DNA of 64,000 bases. It comes from Gentiana macrophylla. Taxonomy: Eukaryota > Streptophyta > Magnoliopsida > Gentianales > Gentianaceae. Under the pieces are notes generated by a model. That model was given only the letters and a program-made list of their open reading frames with translations, was not told where the DNA came from and searched no databases. The stretch covers positions 1-64,000 of the forward strand of contig JAOBSW010001190.1 of the NCBI GenBank assembly GCA_026214975.1. The letters are read 5' to 3'. Of the stretch, positions 37,331 to 48,504 are shown in pieces; within the stretch, counting starts at the first letter, position 1, and each line of letters starts with the position of its first letter. A program made the position numbers and the translations under genes.

Positions 37331-38328
37331 TATCTATGATGTTTTTTTTTTTTGTTTTGTTTTTTTACAATAAAATATAAAATGTTTTCATTACATTATA
37401 TCAAAATGTGCTATAGAATAAAAAATGATGTTATATGAAATAATATGTATGTAATCATGATCTTTCGTTCATTAAATATTCATACAAAACACACACACGT
37501 ACGTATATAATTCTTGAAAATCATTCGTATATTATATATAGAGTGGAACGGTTAAATTCCATACGAGAGACATGGTGTTAAGTGTAAATTTTTTTTTGAC
37601 GTTTTATGAGAAAAAAATGTGTGGAGTTCATATATAATAGTAATATAATCACATATATAATGCTTGAAAAGAAGCCTTACTAAGGTATCCACTGGAAAAC
37701 CCCTGAAGAAAAAAGAAAAATGATATGTGCATTACACAATATGTGTAATACACGATCACTACATTCTTTTCTTTTTGATCATTAATGAAAGTGATGGGTG
37801 ATTGATTAGAATGTGTCTTATCATAATCAATCGATAAAAGTGTGTAGTGAATAATAATATATTAAATATCTAAAGTCTGAAAATAATTAAATTGTTTATC
37901 AAAATAATAATAATAATAATAATTATTAGATGGTAACCAATATGTTAGAAATAAGAAAAATGCTTATTCCTAAAAAAAAAAGCTTAATTTTATCATTTTG
38001 ACCTTACATGTTTTTTTTAGACGACAATGTTTTTATATATATTGATGAAAAAACATACAATGCGTACGAAACATGCATATGTTTCTACATAAATTAAAAA
38101 CAAAGTTATGTATACATGATTTACATAATAGTAAATTTTACTTAAAGCGGTAATTCATAACATCTAAAGACTAAATATGATAAGACGAAAATTGTTTGAA
38201 TAAAAAATATTTTAGATGAAACTATTTCAAATACATTTAAAGTAAATAATTGCATTAACGAAATATGCACTAACGCTAATAAATAGAAAAGAAATAAAAT
38301 CATTCGATAAATGTATCAGTAACAAAAA
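37331..38328. other. CACTA G left interior, AT-rich, no gene seen
   Basis: A+T-rich sequence with a poly(T) run near 37341 and an (ATA)n run near 37903. No coding frame is supported. The left edge of the virus-derived segment cannot be fixed within it. Confidence 0.5.
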
Positions 38329-38691
38329 TCATCTTTTTTGGATTAAATCATCATACTCAATTAGGAATATTATTCCTTGTTCTTCATTCTCTTGATAAGA
38401 AGTTATATCTTCTTCTTCTTGTATAACAACATTTGCATAAGAGGGTATTTCCTCAACTGCTTTATCTTTACTATTTTTCTTCCTTTTATATTCAAGGAAT
38501 TCTTGGTATTCTTTATCAGAATTATTATTCTGACTTGAGCTTCCAATTCCGGATATATTGTCCGAATATAAAATTCTGTTTTCATGTTGGACGAGGATAT
38601 TTCCTCTTCCACCCCTTCCACGATAGGAATTATGAATTCCCCGTCCTGATCCTCTGGACGTCATACCTGCAATTTTTGCAACATTAATCAT
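38329..38691 (-). pseudogene. Downstream ORF of the endogenous pararetrovirus segment (second frame)
   Basis: A 120-codon frame lies downstream of the RT-RNase H ORF on the same strand. It begins near an Arg/Gly-rich stretch (GRGGRGN around residue 28) and becomes Glu-rich toward the end. It overlaps the preceding frame (38684-38905) by a few bases. Such a small ORF after the polyprotein is reported in florendovirus-type endogenous pararetroviruses, with unknown function. That placement is inference from gene order. Confidence 0.45.
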
Positions 38692-38905
38692 AATGATAAT
38701 TATTTCGACAACTCCAGCATGGATGTTTTGAGGGTAAAGAAAGCTTTAAAGGCTTTCCCGTTATTTCCCTTTGGATTATTTCCTTTTGCATTTTTCCTTT
38801 TTTACTTTCTACATCAAAAATGACACTTCTCCACCATTTCTGCCAGCAAAATGTCTCACTAAAATAAAAATTATTTTCAGAATTATGAGCTGAATTGTCT
38901 GTCAT
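38684..38905 (-). pseudogene. Downstream ORF of the endogenous pararetrovirus segment (first frame)
   Basis: A 73-codon frame whose start overlaps the stop of the RT-RNase H frame in a TAATG arrangement, a common way for viral genes to be coupled. It is followed directly by the 38329-38691 frame in another register, so the two may be one frame-broken gene. No domain recognised. Confidence 0.4.
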
Positions 38906-40350
38906 TATTCCTGCAAAAATTCACGTGTTAAGAAATCAGGGAGACTATTGTCTTCTCCTTTCGTATGAAGAATATCGAAATCAAAAGGGGCTAAATGAGC
39001 TTGCCACCTTGCAAACATTTGTTTGGAAACATCATGTTTAAAATCTTTATTAAACATAAATTTCGCAGATTTACAATCTGTATATATAAGAAATTTCTTA
39101 TTATATAAATCATCTTGAAATTTTAAAACACATTTAACAATAGCTAAAAATTCTTTTGTTACTGCTGCATAATTCTTTTGACTATTATTCCATTTTCCAG
39201 AATAAAATCTAACAAGATAAACTTGTTTTGTTTCTGGACAAATTTGTTTTAATATGCCACCATAGCCTATATCAGAGGCATCTGTTTCAATTATTTTATC
39301 CCATAAAGGATTAGCCAACATTAAACAAGGAAGATTGATTACTTTATTTTTTATTGTTTTAACAGCATTAGTATGCTGATCAGTCCAAGGACTAGGTGAT
39401 TTTTTCAATCTATCATATAAGATAGCTGCATCTTTAGCTAAATCTTTATAATAGGCAGACACATAATTAAAACTGCCTAAAAATCTTTGTAATTGTGTAT
39501 TATTCAGAATAATATCTGGGAATTTAGAAGCAAATTCAATACTTCTTTGTATAGGAATAATATTTCCTTTCTCAATATTATGACCTAGAAATCTTATTTT
39601 TGTCTGAAATAAAGACATCTTAGGTTTGGATATAACTAAACCATTTTGTATTATTAATTTTCTAAATATATCTAAATGTTTAAAATGATTTTCAATAGTT
39701 TTTGAAAATACTAATATATCATCAATATAAACTATCATAAACTCACTATAAGGAGTAAAAATATCATTCATAATCTTTTGGAATTCTGATGGAGCATTCT
39801 TTAAGCCAAAAGGCATAACTCTCCATTCATAATGTCCAAAAGGAACATTAAAATTGCTTTTATATCTTGGTCTTTTCAGGATATCCGAATTTGCCAAGAT
39901 ATCAGATTTTAAATCAAATTTAGAAAATATAATAGAATCATATAATCTATCTAATAAATCCTTTTTATTAGGGATAGAAGATCTAATCCATTTTAAAACT
40001 TTATTCAGAGGTTTATAATTAATTACCATTCTAGGAACACCTCTTTCTATTTCACTATGTTTATTAACATAAAAAGCAGTACAAGACCAAGAAGACTAAG
40101 ACTGTTTTATTAAACCTTTTTGTAATAAAGATTCAATCTCTTTCTTACAATATTCTAAATATTCTGAATTCGTTTGACAAGGTCTAGCCTTTGTCGTAAT
40201 TTTTCTTTCATCAAAATCATCTTCATAGGGAAGATCAACAATATGTCGTTTTCTATTCCAAAAAGCATTAGGATGATCGCTACATATTTCAATTGAAAAT
40301 TTATACAATAAGTCATTTATTTTTTCTTTAAGCTTTGGATTTAAAAGCAA
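38905..40350 (-). pseudogene. Endogenous pararetrovirus (Caulimoviridae) reverse transcriptase-RNase H fragment
   Basis: Two frames (40096-40350 and 38905-40029) are in the same register and separated by one TAG at 40096-40098 and 22 further codons. The second holds an RT with PFG and YIDD (residues 101-104 of the 374-codon frame) and then an RNase H with its four acidic positions in context (TDASD, KEFLAI, TDCKSA, PDFLTRE). The segment between FDLKS and the PFG block is altered. Protease, coat and movement protein regions are missing upstream. The RT-RNase H without integrase, and the small ORFs after it, point to Caulimoviridae, perhaps florendovirus-like. It is an old, partial, defective copy inside CACTA G. 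Confidence 0.75.
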
Positions 40351-40420
40351 TTAAAAAATCATATTAAATACATAATAAAAAATCACATTATGTTGGATAA
40401 AAGGGTCTGGTGTATTATTT

Positions 40421-42043
40421 AATTTTCGGGTGGTGGTCCTAAAGGACAACTTTACATCTTAAATGAAGAATAGGACAAAAAAAATAATATTTGGTTGCGA
40501 AGGACAAAAAAAATAGAGATGTACACAAATACCCTTAATGATAATGTAAGATTTTTTTTTTTATTTCTCACTGCAAATTCAGGAAATAAATGCATTTAAT
40601 GTCATTCGTTTTTTTCTTCCTAAAAATAAGGCATTTAGAATCTGAATCGAGATGCGAATTAACTCCCCACCGCTCACCGCTTTTTCTTCCTAAAAATAAT
40701 GACAATTTTCTTCCAATACTGAGTCAAAAATTCGAAATGTTTTTGTTAATTCCTTATGATCCGATTTTCGTTTTAGTGATATATTGGGCGGATCGGCTCG
40801 GCATTCTTAATAATTTGATTGAATTAGGGTTTTATCTTGAATCGAATTCTGCATATTTTGAATCGACTATACCCTACTTGGGAAGGGGAACCCCAATAGG
40901 GGATTTGTGTACCTTAAGATCGTGCACATTCATTAAAAAATGCCGAAACGTTACTACATGTCCCTTAGAAAAAAAATGCCGAAACGTTACCAAACTAAAC
41001 CCTAATTGGGAAAGGGAACCCAATAGGGTATTTGAGGACCTTAAGATCGTGCACATTTGTGAAAAAATTGGGAGAAAATCGCGAACTAACTTGTCTTTCT
41101 CATCAAGCAATTCCGAAAAAATGTAGCAACATTACAAAAATGTAGTAACATTACAAAATAATGTAGTTCCAATTCCAATTCGGAAAAATGTAGTAACATT
41201 ACAAAAATACACAATGGTGTTACTACAAAAAAAAATGCATAGTGGGCACAGTGTGTGTTACTTACAAAAATGCATAGTGGTGTTACTACAAAAATGCATT
41301 GATAATTCCTCAAGAACAAACAATTGATAATTCTTCAACAACAATTCTTCAAGAACAAAACTAAAGACATGTAGGATTCATACAACAACAATTGATAATT
41401 CCATGACAACAACAATTGATCATACATGCCAATTGATCAATGAAACAGTTATGAAATAGGACCACAATAATGATGCACGACATATGAACATTTGCAATCC
41501 ACCATAAATAAACAGTTTTCTTCTTCCATAATAATCCACAAGCAAAATCGAAACAAGCGTCGCACCACAATTCACCGAACCGGTGATTAAGGCCGACATA
41601 AGCGAAGCATTAACTCCATACCCAATTGTCACGAACAAAACCGGAGCATAAAGCGTAATCAAATTCATACCCGTAAAGCTGCCGAAATGCCGGAATCCCG
41701 ATCGCGAAAGTCAATTGCGGCCGGTTCGTCCGTTCGAAGATATTCGCCCATGGATGCTCCACTTTCTTCGATTCTTCACACGCGCAGAATCGGATCTCGA
41801 ATTCCTCATCCACGTCTTCGATAATGAAGATTATACCGAATGCTGGCGGCGCCGCTTAAACAAATCCGCCACCCGTTTTTCGGCCACCGTTTAGCGATGA
41901 AGTAGTTGATTAGGATTGCAATTAGGACAAGCGGCGGTGGCGGAAAACGTTTTGGAGGAAAGTGGCGAGGAGGGGTGGCGGCGCAGAAGAACAAGCGTAG
42001 AATTTGGGTTTTTTTTGGAGATCTTAATCAGCAAGAATTTGAG

Positions 42044-42074
<31 letters not shown>

Positions 42075-42240
42075 GAATCTTTGAAACGTGCGGGCATGAA
42101 ATAAAAAGGAAATATTATTTAAGGGTATTTTTGGATATACATTACTTTCTGTCCTTTACAACCTGTGCATTTCTTTCTTGTCATTTTTTTCCAAATAAGA
42201 TGTAAATCCGTCCTTTACGACCTTATCCTATTTAATTTTT
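40421..42240 (-). mobile_element. Pack-MULE-like element carrying sugar transporter gene fragments
   Basis: Inverted termini of about 120 bases pair 40427-40545 with 42110-42228. Shared words in order are 'taaaggac', 'tttacatctt', a second 'aaggac', and 'aaatacccttaa'. Between them are minus-strand pieces of a monosaccharide transporter (41465-41994) and non-coding sequence with a duplicated block (40879-40933, 41009-41061). No transposase is present. Long inverted termini with captured host gene pieces are the hallmark of Pack-MULEs. The exact ends and the 9-bp target duplication could not be fixed by eye. Confidence 0.6.
41465..41994 (-). pseudogene. Captured fragments of a monosaccharide (STP-type) transporter
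   Basis: Three adjacent minus-strand pieces in different frames match, in order, parts of plant hexose/H+ symporters of the major facilitator superfamily. The first (41860-41960) has a membrane segment ending NYFIAKR...GWRICLSGAA. The second (41640-41820) has a cytosolic-loop piece with EESKKVEHPW and [16 protein letters not shown]. The third (41465-41668) has LYAPVLF...[10 protein letters not shown] and the sugar-porter signature D-x2-GRR (DYYGRR). Frameshifts separate the pieces, and a stretch between the first and second is missing. N- and C-terminal thirds are absent. The region is locally G+C-rich compared with its surroundings, as expected for captured exons. Confidence 0.75.
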
Positions 42241-42525
42241 TGCTTTCACACTTGACATATAGACAAAAGCACGACACGTTCCCATGAAAGCATATAATCA
42301 AATCACTTCATGTTGTTATTTAAAGATAAAACATATATACGAAATCAATATTCATATTATAAACCTTATATCCATAATATTTTACCTTACAGGTGGTAAA
42401 TATATCTTTAATTCAATGTATTAATCCTTCAATAAAAATTTACACTAATGTATTTGCAAACGTGAGAAGTGAACGTGGGTGTGGAGGAAAGAAATTCGCG
42501 TTTAGGATTAAAGACAGAACAAAGT

Positions 42526-42529
<4 letters not shown>
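42241..42529. other. Unassigned AT-rich stretch right of the Pack-MULE
   Basis: No supported feature; probably CACTA G core or old target sequence. Confidence 0.3.

Positions 42530-42571
<42 letters not shown>
42530..42571 (-). repeat. Poly(T) run, possible poly(A) tail of the LINE
   Basis: About 42 T on the + strand, at the 3' side of the minus-strand LINE fragment. It could be the LINE tail, although about 100 bases separate it from the last recognisable coding base. Confidence 0.45.
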
Positions 42572-42572
<1 letters not shown>

Positions 42573-43549
42573 GTTGTTGAGGAAAGTGAGAAAATATTAT
42601 ACTTATAAAATTCAGATGTCCTTAATTTATTTAATTTTTGAGAAACCAAAGAATTTTATTAATCAACATCCGTAAAACATGCGGCCAAAACATCTTCAAG
42701 ATGCGAACTATCTCAAGAAGTCGCAGAATCTAAAAGCAAATCATGTCATGCTAAAAAGGCGCGGTACATTGCCGATCCCGTGGCAAATGAAAAAGAAATA
42801 GAAGTAAAACTAAAGAGTAAAGCCAAACAATCCCGCAGTAAACAACCCTGAGCGGTGATGTCTTCCATAGACTGCCGAAGCCGCTGCACACACGCCGAGC
42901 AATCACTTCCCACCTTCAATTGGAACACATTCCATCGTTGCGCCTCCACCAGTGCAACATAAATAGCCCGAAGCTCCATATATTCCGGCCGACCTCCCTC
43001 GTCAAAGGGGTGACTCATCGAGTGCATGACTGTCCCTATCGAATCCCGAAAAATCAGCCCAACTCCCACCCAATCTTCTCGTACAGCGGCATCCACGTTA
43101 CATTTCACTACCCCCCCTGAGGTGGCCTAACCCACAAATCCGGAAAAGTTTGCGACGCCCCTTGTACCCAGAGGTCGCCAAAGCCTCCGTAAATTCCGCC
43201 GTTGCTCCCAAAGAACGAGTGCACACCTCCGAAACATATACAACATGACCATCAAACACCGCAGAACAACGTGCTTTCTATATCCCCTACATGAGTCCAA
43301 CAACTCTCACTGCATCCTGCACTCCCCCTTCGTCGAAAACGCGCATAAAGAAATCTGAAAAGGAGGATGAGCAGAGATGCTCCAATAACCCGTAGTAAAG
43401 AGAGGCCCACCAGATTCTCTGTGCCATTTCACACTCAAACAAGTCATGCCGCTGAGTCTCAACTGTCTCCCCGCATGCCAGGCATATGCTTGTCCTCATA
43501 TTATGTCGCATAAAGCCCTGCCCAATGGCTAGACAATCATGAAGGCACT
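42572..43549 (-). pseudogene. LINE 3' fragment: zf-RVT and RNase H-like domain (part after D)
   Basis: Minus-strand remains of a plant L1-type LINE. 43287-43540 has the zinc-binding region (CLHDCLA..., then CLACGE and H..FEC spacing, the zf-RVT pattern). 42746-43108 has the RNase H-like domain common in plant LINEs, with CNVDAAV near its start, GVGLIFRDS, an ELRAIYVAL helix and a DCSACV segment. Stops and shifts lie between them. The upstream side is cut at 43549 by solo LTR D and continues at 45113. Confidence 0.75.
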
Positions 43550-45112
43550 TGTCTCGGATTTTATCTAATGAAAAACAAACAAGTAATAAAATAATCCGGT
43601 TTACCCCAAGTGCAGGGATCGTAGTATAGAGGTTAATACCGGAGTCGAGTCCACAGGGAATCGGGGTTGTTTACCTAGTTTTTACCTAACTAACCTAAAG
43701 ATGTCACAACTACTATTACTAAAATTAATGGAAAATAAAAACGATTAACACGTAACAAACTAAAAACGAAAATAACAAAAGTAAACTGGACAGAAGATCA
43801 GAAATCTAAAGCCAGGAAATATAATTGCGAACAAGATTAACTAAAGTATCTACTCTAAAACCTAAACATGCAATAAAAAGTTCTAACTTAGCTAAGCAAT
43901 TCAAGTACAAACGATGTATCAATAATTTAACGAACGAACAAGCAATTGATCCACCAATTCTATAACATTCAATTCCTCCTTTAGATTATCTAGTGATGAT
44001 TTAACAAAAGTTGTGATTCACCTATCGTAGGTATGAATTTCTAATCTCTTAGATAATTCGTTTATTAATCTTTTATCTTTCGATCCTAAAGATTAACGCT
44101 TTTAATATCAAAGGTGTAAGATTTCTCAATCTAGCAACCTATAAATTAACCTAACAACTCTCGTTAATTAGATTAAAGATCTAATCTTTATTACGGTGAT
44201 CTAGGGTTTAATAACGATTTTCATCAAACATTAAACATCAAGCATGCAAGGTACAACTTTTAATAAAAACTCACAAGATAATCCAACGAGAAATCAAATT
44301 TGATAGAACGGCTTCACAACGCTTGTTCCAAAGGGCTCTAGCCTCTAAGCATCGTTTGATTACTTGAAATAGCTACTAGAAAGTACATATAATTTGACAA
44401 ATTTATCTAGGAAATAAAAAGCATAAAAGTTGTTTATGAAGGGTGGAGAACATAGAAAAATCGCCCCTTAGGGCTCTTGTGGCCGCCTAGTGTAATTAGG
44501 GTATCTTTTGGATGGAAAAACGTGGCTATTTATAACAATTTAAGTCGGTTTTTGCTATGTCGGCGGCTGGACGCTCGTCCAAGGGTTTGAACGCCCGTCC
44601 ATTTTGCATAAAATCTTCGGGTCGGGCCGAGTCATGTCAGACGCCCGTCCTATGTAAATTTGGACGCTCGTTCAACAAAAATCTTAATATCCTGAATCCA
44701 ATGTTCCTTCCTGGACGCTCGTCCGATTCTTCAAACGCCCTTCCAGCTGGACGGAACTTCAGACGCGCGTTCACTTCACTTCAAATCCGGTTTTTCATCT
44801 CTATCTTTATCCGACTTCATCTTTATCCTTTTTCTTCCATGTAAATCCTCACTTGAACATCTTTCAAACCTCTTTTAAGCTGAATTCGTGTATCTACAAG
44901 ACATCAAAACATTGCAAAGTATAAAATCATTTAAATTGATAGAAAATCAACAATAAAATCTCATAATTCAACCAACTTTGCGATTAAACCATTCCAAACA
45001 TCACTTGCTTAATAAATCAAATAAACGTTCACTTTCTATGCAAAACATTGGAGTATAGAGGAAAATTGTCACGAAATAGAACGATATAAATCATAGAAAA
45101 TCATCCTAAACA
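43550..45112 (-). repeat. Solo LTR D (Athila-type, same family as C)
   Basis: A 1563-base LTR starts TGTCTCGG and ends CCTAAACA on the + strand, without any interior. It is flanked by gcact (43545-43549) and gtact (45113-45117), a target duplication with one change. The LINE reading continues on both sides. It is the product expected from recombination between the two LTRs of a former element. TATAAATA on the minus strand lies near 44527, with seven GGACG-type motifs at 44569-44772 upstream of it. Confidence 0.8.
44569..44772 (-). promoter_or_regulatory. Array of seven GGACGYCCGTCC-type motifs in solo LTR D
   Basis: Sites start at 44569, 44589, 44639, 44662, 44713, 44733 and 44761. They lie about 30-240 bases upstream of the TATA element on the minus strand. 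Spacing is irregular; two are exact GGACGCTCGTCC. Confidence 0.55.
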
Positions 45113-45430
45113 GTACTGACACAAAAAGTGCTAAATACAAGGCTGAACCGGGAGCTGCCAACATCACCGTTGAACCCAATCAACCCCACTTGAAGTCGTC
45201 GGACCTGCTGCTAGAGATGGCCGATAAAGCAAGAGAGCCAAATAGTACCCCGACTTGACCGTGTAAGTGCCCGTGCGGTCGTAGCCCCAAATCTGTCGAT
45301 CCGGATGAGTCCTTAAGGCTACAGAAGTGGACAGAATGGCGTCAGATTACCAGGGATGGAATAAACCCCGAATACGAGGGGCATCCTAGACTCGCGTGTG
45401 CGGAATGAACAAAGTTGAAACCTTAGCATC
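45113..45430 (-). pseudogene. LINE fragment, part upstream of solo LTR D
   Basis: Minus-strand reading gives the conserved segment after RT in plant LINEs (WGYDRTGTYTVKSGYYLA near 45250) and then an LPVQP...HFL stretch that joins, across D, to CLHDCLA at about 43540. The RT and endonuclease parts are absent, so the LINE is 5'-truncated near 45430. Confidence 0.7.
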
Positions 45431-45437
45431 ATTATAA

Positions 45438-46987
45438 TACAAATATGGCATTATAATATACCCTTTACCCCTTATCCTTTTTTAACCTTTATACAATCTA
45501 TACTATAATTCGACGACCAGATAACAACTTGATATTATTTAAAGTTTAATTCTATTAACAATTTTATATGAGAAACTATTTTTTTAAGGTAGAAACTATT
45601 TTTTAGTGTGTGAAAAAAAATTATTATTTGACCAATGACCTGAACCATGATCTTAACCGTATCGAATTGTGACCAAACCATCGGTTTATTAATTGGCTAT
45701 TCATGAACCAGTGGGTCTTCAACCAAAACCGTCAAACCGGCAGTTGAGTTGATTTTTTAGTATGGTTGGTATTTATATCATTCAACTACAAATATAAATA
45801 CAAATATGACGTTACAATAAATCGGTTACCCTTTGATCCCTTTTTAACCCCTTACAATCCGTACTATAATTCGATGAACAATACTAACTTGTTGTGATTG
45901 AAGGTCATTTCGATTATAACCACCAAAGTGATATTATTTGAAATTCAATTGGATTAATTAGTTGTAAGAGAATATTTTATTAATTGTGTGAAAAAAATAA
46001 TTTTAGTTGACCAATGATCTGAATTGTATCGAACCATGACCAAACCATCGGTTCATTAATCAGCTATTCACGAACCGCTGGGTCACTAACCAAAACCTTC
46101 AAGCTAATAATTTAGTCGATTTTTGAGTATTCTTTGACGTATAGATATCATTCAAATACAAATACAACAGTACAATTAATCATTTACCCACTTAACTGTT
46201 TTGACCGCTATAATTAATGCACATCTACCCTAATTCGATGACCAAATACCAACTTGATGTTAATTTAAGTTCAATTCGATTACAAACACCAAATTGATAT
46301 TATTAAAGTCTGATTTAATTATTATTAATAAACACTATTTTTTAAGTGTGAAAAATAGGTTATTAATTGATCAATGACCTTCACCAGTAATCAGGACCAC
46401 ATCAAACTGTAACCGAACAGCCGGTTCATGGTCCAGCGGGTCACCAACGAATACCTTCAAACTGGAGATTCAGTCGATTTTTTAGTATCGTTGATGCACA
46501 TATATGATGATACAATAATCATTTACCCCGTTAACTCATTTTAACCCCATATTATAATTCGATGTCTAAATATCAACTTGATGGTAATTGAAGTTCAATT
46601 TGATTACAAACAACAAATTAAAATTGTTTAATTGAAGTTCTATTTGATTATTTATTCACATACAAGAAACTACTTTTGAATGTGTGATAAAGAAGAATAT
46701 TAGTTGACCATTGACTTGAAACAAGATATGAACCATTTTGAACCATGATTGAACCGTCGGTTTATGAACTCGCTATTCATGAACTGGTGGGTCACCAACC
46801 AAAACAGTCAAACTAGATTTCAATTGAATTTACTAGTATCATTGATTTACATATAGATCACAATAACTCATTTACCCCCTTAACCAGATTTAACAAATAA
46901 TCCATATTTATGATAATTCAATGACCAAATATCAACCTGATGTTAATTAAAGTTAAGTTCAATTACAAACACCCCTTTGATAGTATT
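45438..46987. repeat. ~350-bp tandem repeat, units 1-5 (left of E)
   Basis: Unit starts are at 45438, 45799, 46157, about 46495 and about 46846. Each unit has the same order: a 'tttaccc...ttaac' block, 'ataattcgatgaccaa', 'caacttgat', 'aagtgtgtgaaaaa', 'gaccaaaccatcggttcat', and 'gaaccggtgggtcaccaacc'. Units are well diverged. The fifth is split by E at 46988. Confidence 0.8.
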
Positions 46988-48504
46988 TGTTCGGTAAAAA
47001 CTCGTTTTAAATTTATAATTACCGGAACACCCCAAGTGCAAGGCTTGTAGTAAAGGTGTTACCGGGTCGTCCTAAGGGAGTTGAATGTTTATCGGATTAA
47101 GGTGCAATTATTATATCGATTATGTCACAGATTACTATCTAAAACTAAGGTATATATTAATTATAATCTAGAAACTATGACTAGAAACAGAAAATAGCAC
47201 AAAATCGACACTGGATGGGCGTCCACTAATGTGGACGGGCGTCCGATGATGTTCTGAAGCAGAGAAAATATGCGAAGAGAAGCAATGAGTAAAAACTAGG
47301 GTTTTAAAAATAACTAAACTTAGCAACAAAAGTTGATACGAACGAATTTGGTTTATCAAATAATTAAGAGGAACGGCAAGGCAACGGGAATCCACCAATC
47401 AATCAACTAACCCCAACTAGATTGCGCGCTAAAGATATGATTTTTAGTAATGATCAAATCACGAATTCGATTAAGTCTCTCTAATCAATTTCTAGGGTTT
47501 CGTTTTCTTTCTCAAGCAAAACTAAACTAGCATGCATAACAAGATCATGATAATGTCTCCAATACCCTACTCAACTAATCATAAACAATCTCTTGAGTTA
47601 TAACTAATTGCATCAATTGAAAAGATCAAAGCTTGAACAATATTCTCATACAAATTCAATCAAAAAGATAGTTTCATCGATCTCTCGATTCAAATAAAAC
47701 ATAAACAATATAACAATATCCAATTGATGAAAAATCATAAATTTAACTCACTAAGATATAGCTAAAAATCCTCTAGTTGGTGTAGTTGTTGATTGGTTTC
47801 CTCCGTTGTCCCACCGCGAATTGCTTAGCCAACAATCATATTGGTGATCATGATTGTTGGGATGGAAGAATTCATCTCCTTGTTTGCTCTGGAATATACG
47901 GCTTCTTTGAATGTGATGTGCGTATTTTTCTGTGTAATGATGTGATGATCCCGTTTCTGCTCGAATGCTGCTGCTTATATAGGGGTTGTAACCGACTTAG
48001 GACGGATCTAGAAGATAAATACGTGAAAATCCGCTGACCGACCGAATGACGTCACTCGGTCGACCGAATGCAATGGCTCGGTCGACCGAGCCTACCTATT
48101 TACGCGCTTTTCCATCTTTGTTTAGCCAGTATACCGTGTTCCCTACTTCACTCTTTCGATCGATCCGATTTATCCTCTCTTTAATGCTCCGATTTTCTTC
48201 TTTATTTTGAAATCACTTGATTGAATGAGATTAATCTTCTCCATTAATAATATCCCCATGCATGTCTTTTAATTTTCTGCAAAATTGTTGTTACACCAAG
48301 TCATCGAATAATAATAATAATAATAATAATGTGTAACAAAATAACATTTAAACTCAATATTTCCTCATAATTAAATTATAACCCCTCAATAACCATTATA
48401 GGAATTTAACGGTTAAAACACGCTTTTCTCATTTATTTCCCTTAAAAATAAGGTAAATTGTTTAGGGATTAAGCCCGAAAATATAGTAAAATATACCCTA
48501 AACA
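46988..48504 (-). repeat. E 3' LTR (left copy)
   Basis: Starts TGTTCGG and ends CCCTAAACA on the + strand. TATATAAGC on the minus strand is at 47973-47981. It contains a trinucleotide run (aat)n near 48308 that is shorter and interrupted in the other LTR. Confidence 0.9.
48047..48090 (-). promoter_or_regulatory. Palindrome cluster in E LTR U3
   Basis: TGACGTCA (48047-48054, a bZIP-type palindrome), then CTCGGTCGACCGAA (from 48055) and the perfect palindrome CTCGGTCGACCGAG (48077-48090). All lie 65-120 bases upstream of the TATA box on the minus strand. The same cluster is in the right LTR (to 57705). A binding-site role is inferred. Confidence 0.55.

Noticed and set aside
40590..41126. 178-codon + strand ORF in the Pack-MULE
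   Set aside because: Crosses a duplicated non-coding block, has no domain and lies opposite to the captured gene pieces.
41891..42104. Lys- or Phe-rich ORFs at the poly(T) near 42050
   Set aside because: Produced by the homopolymer.
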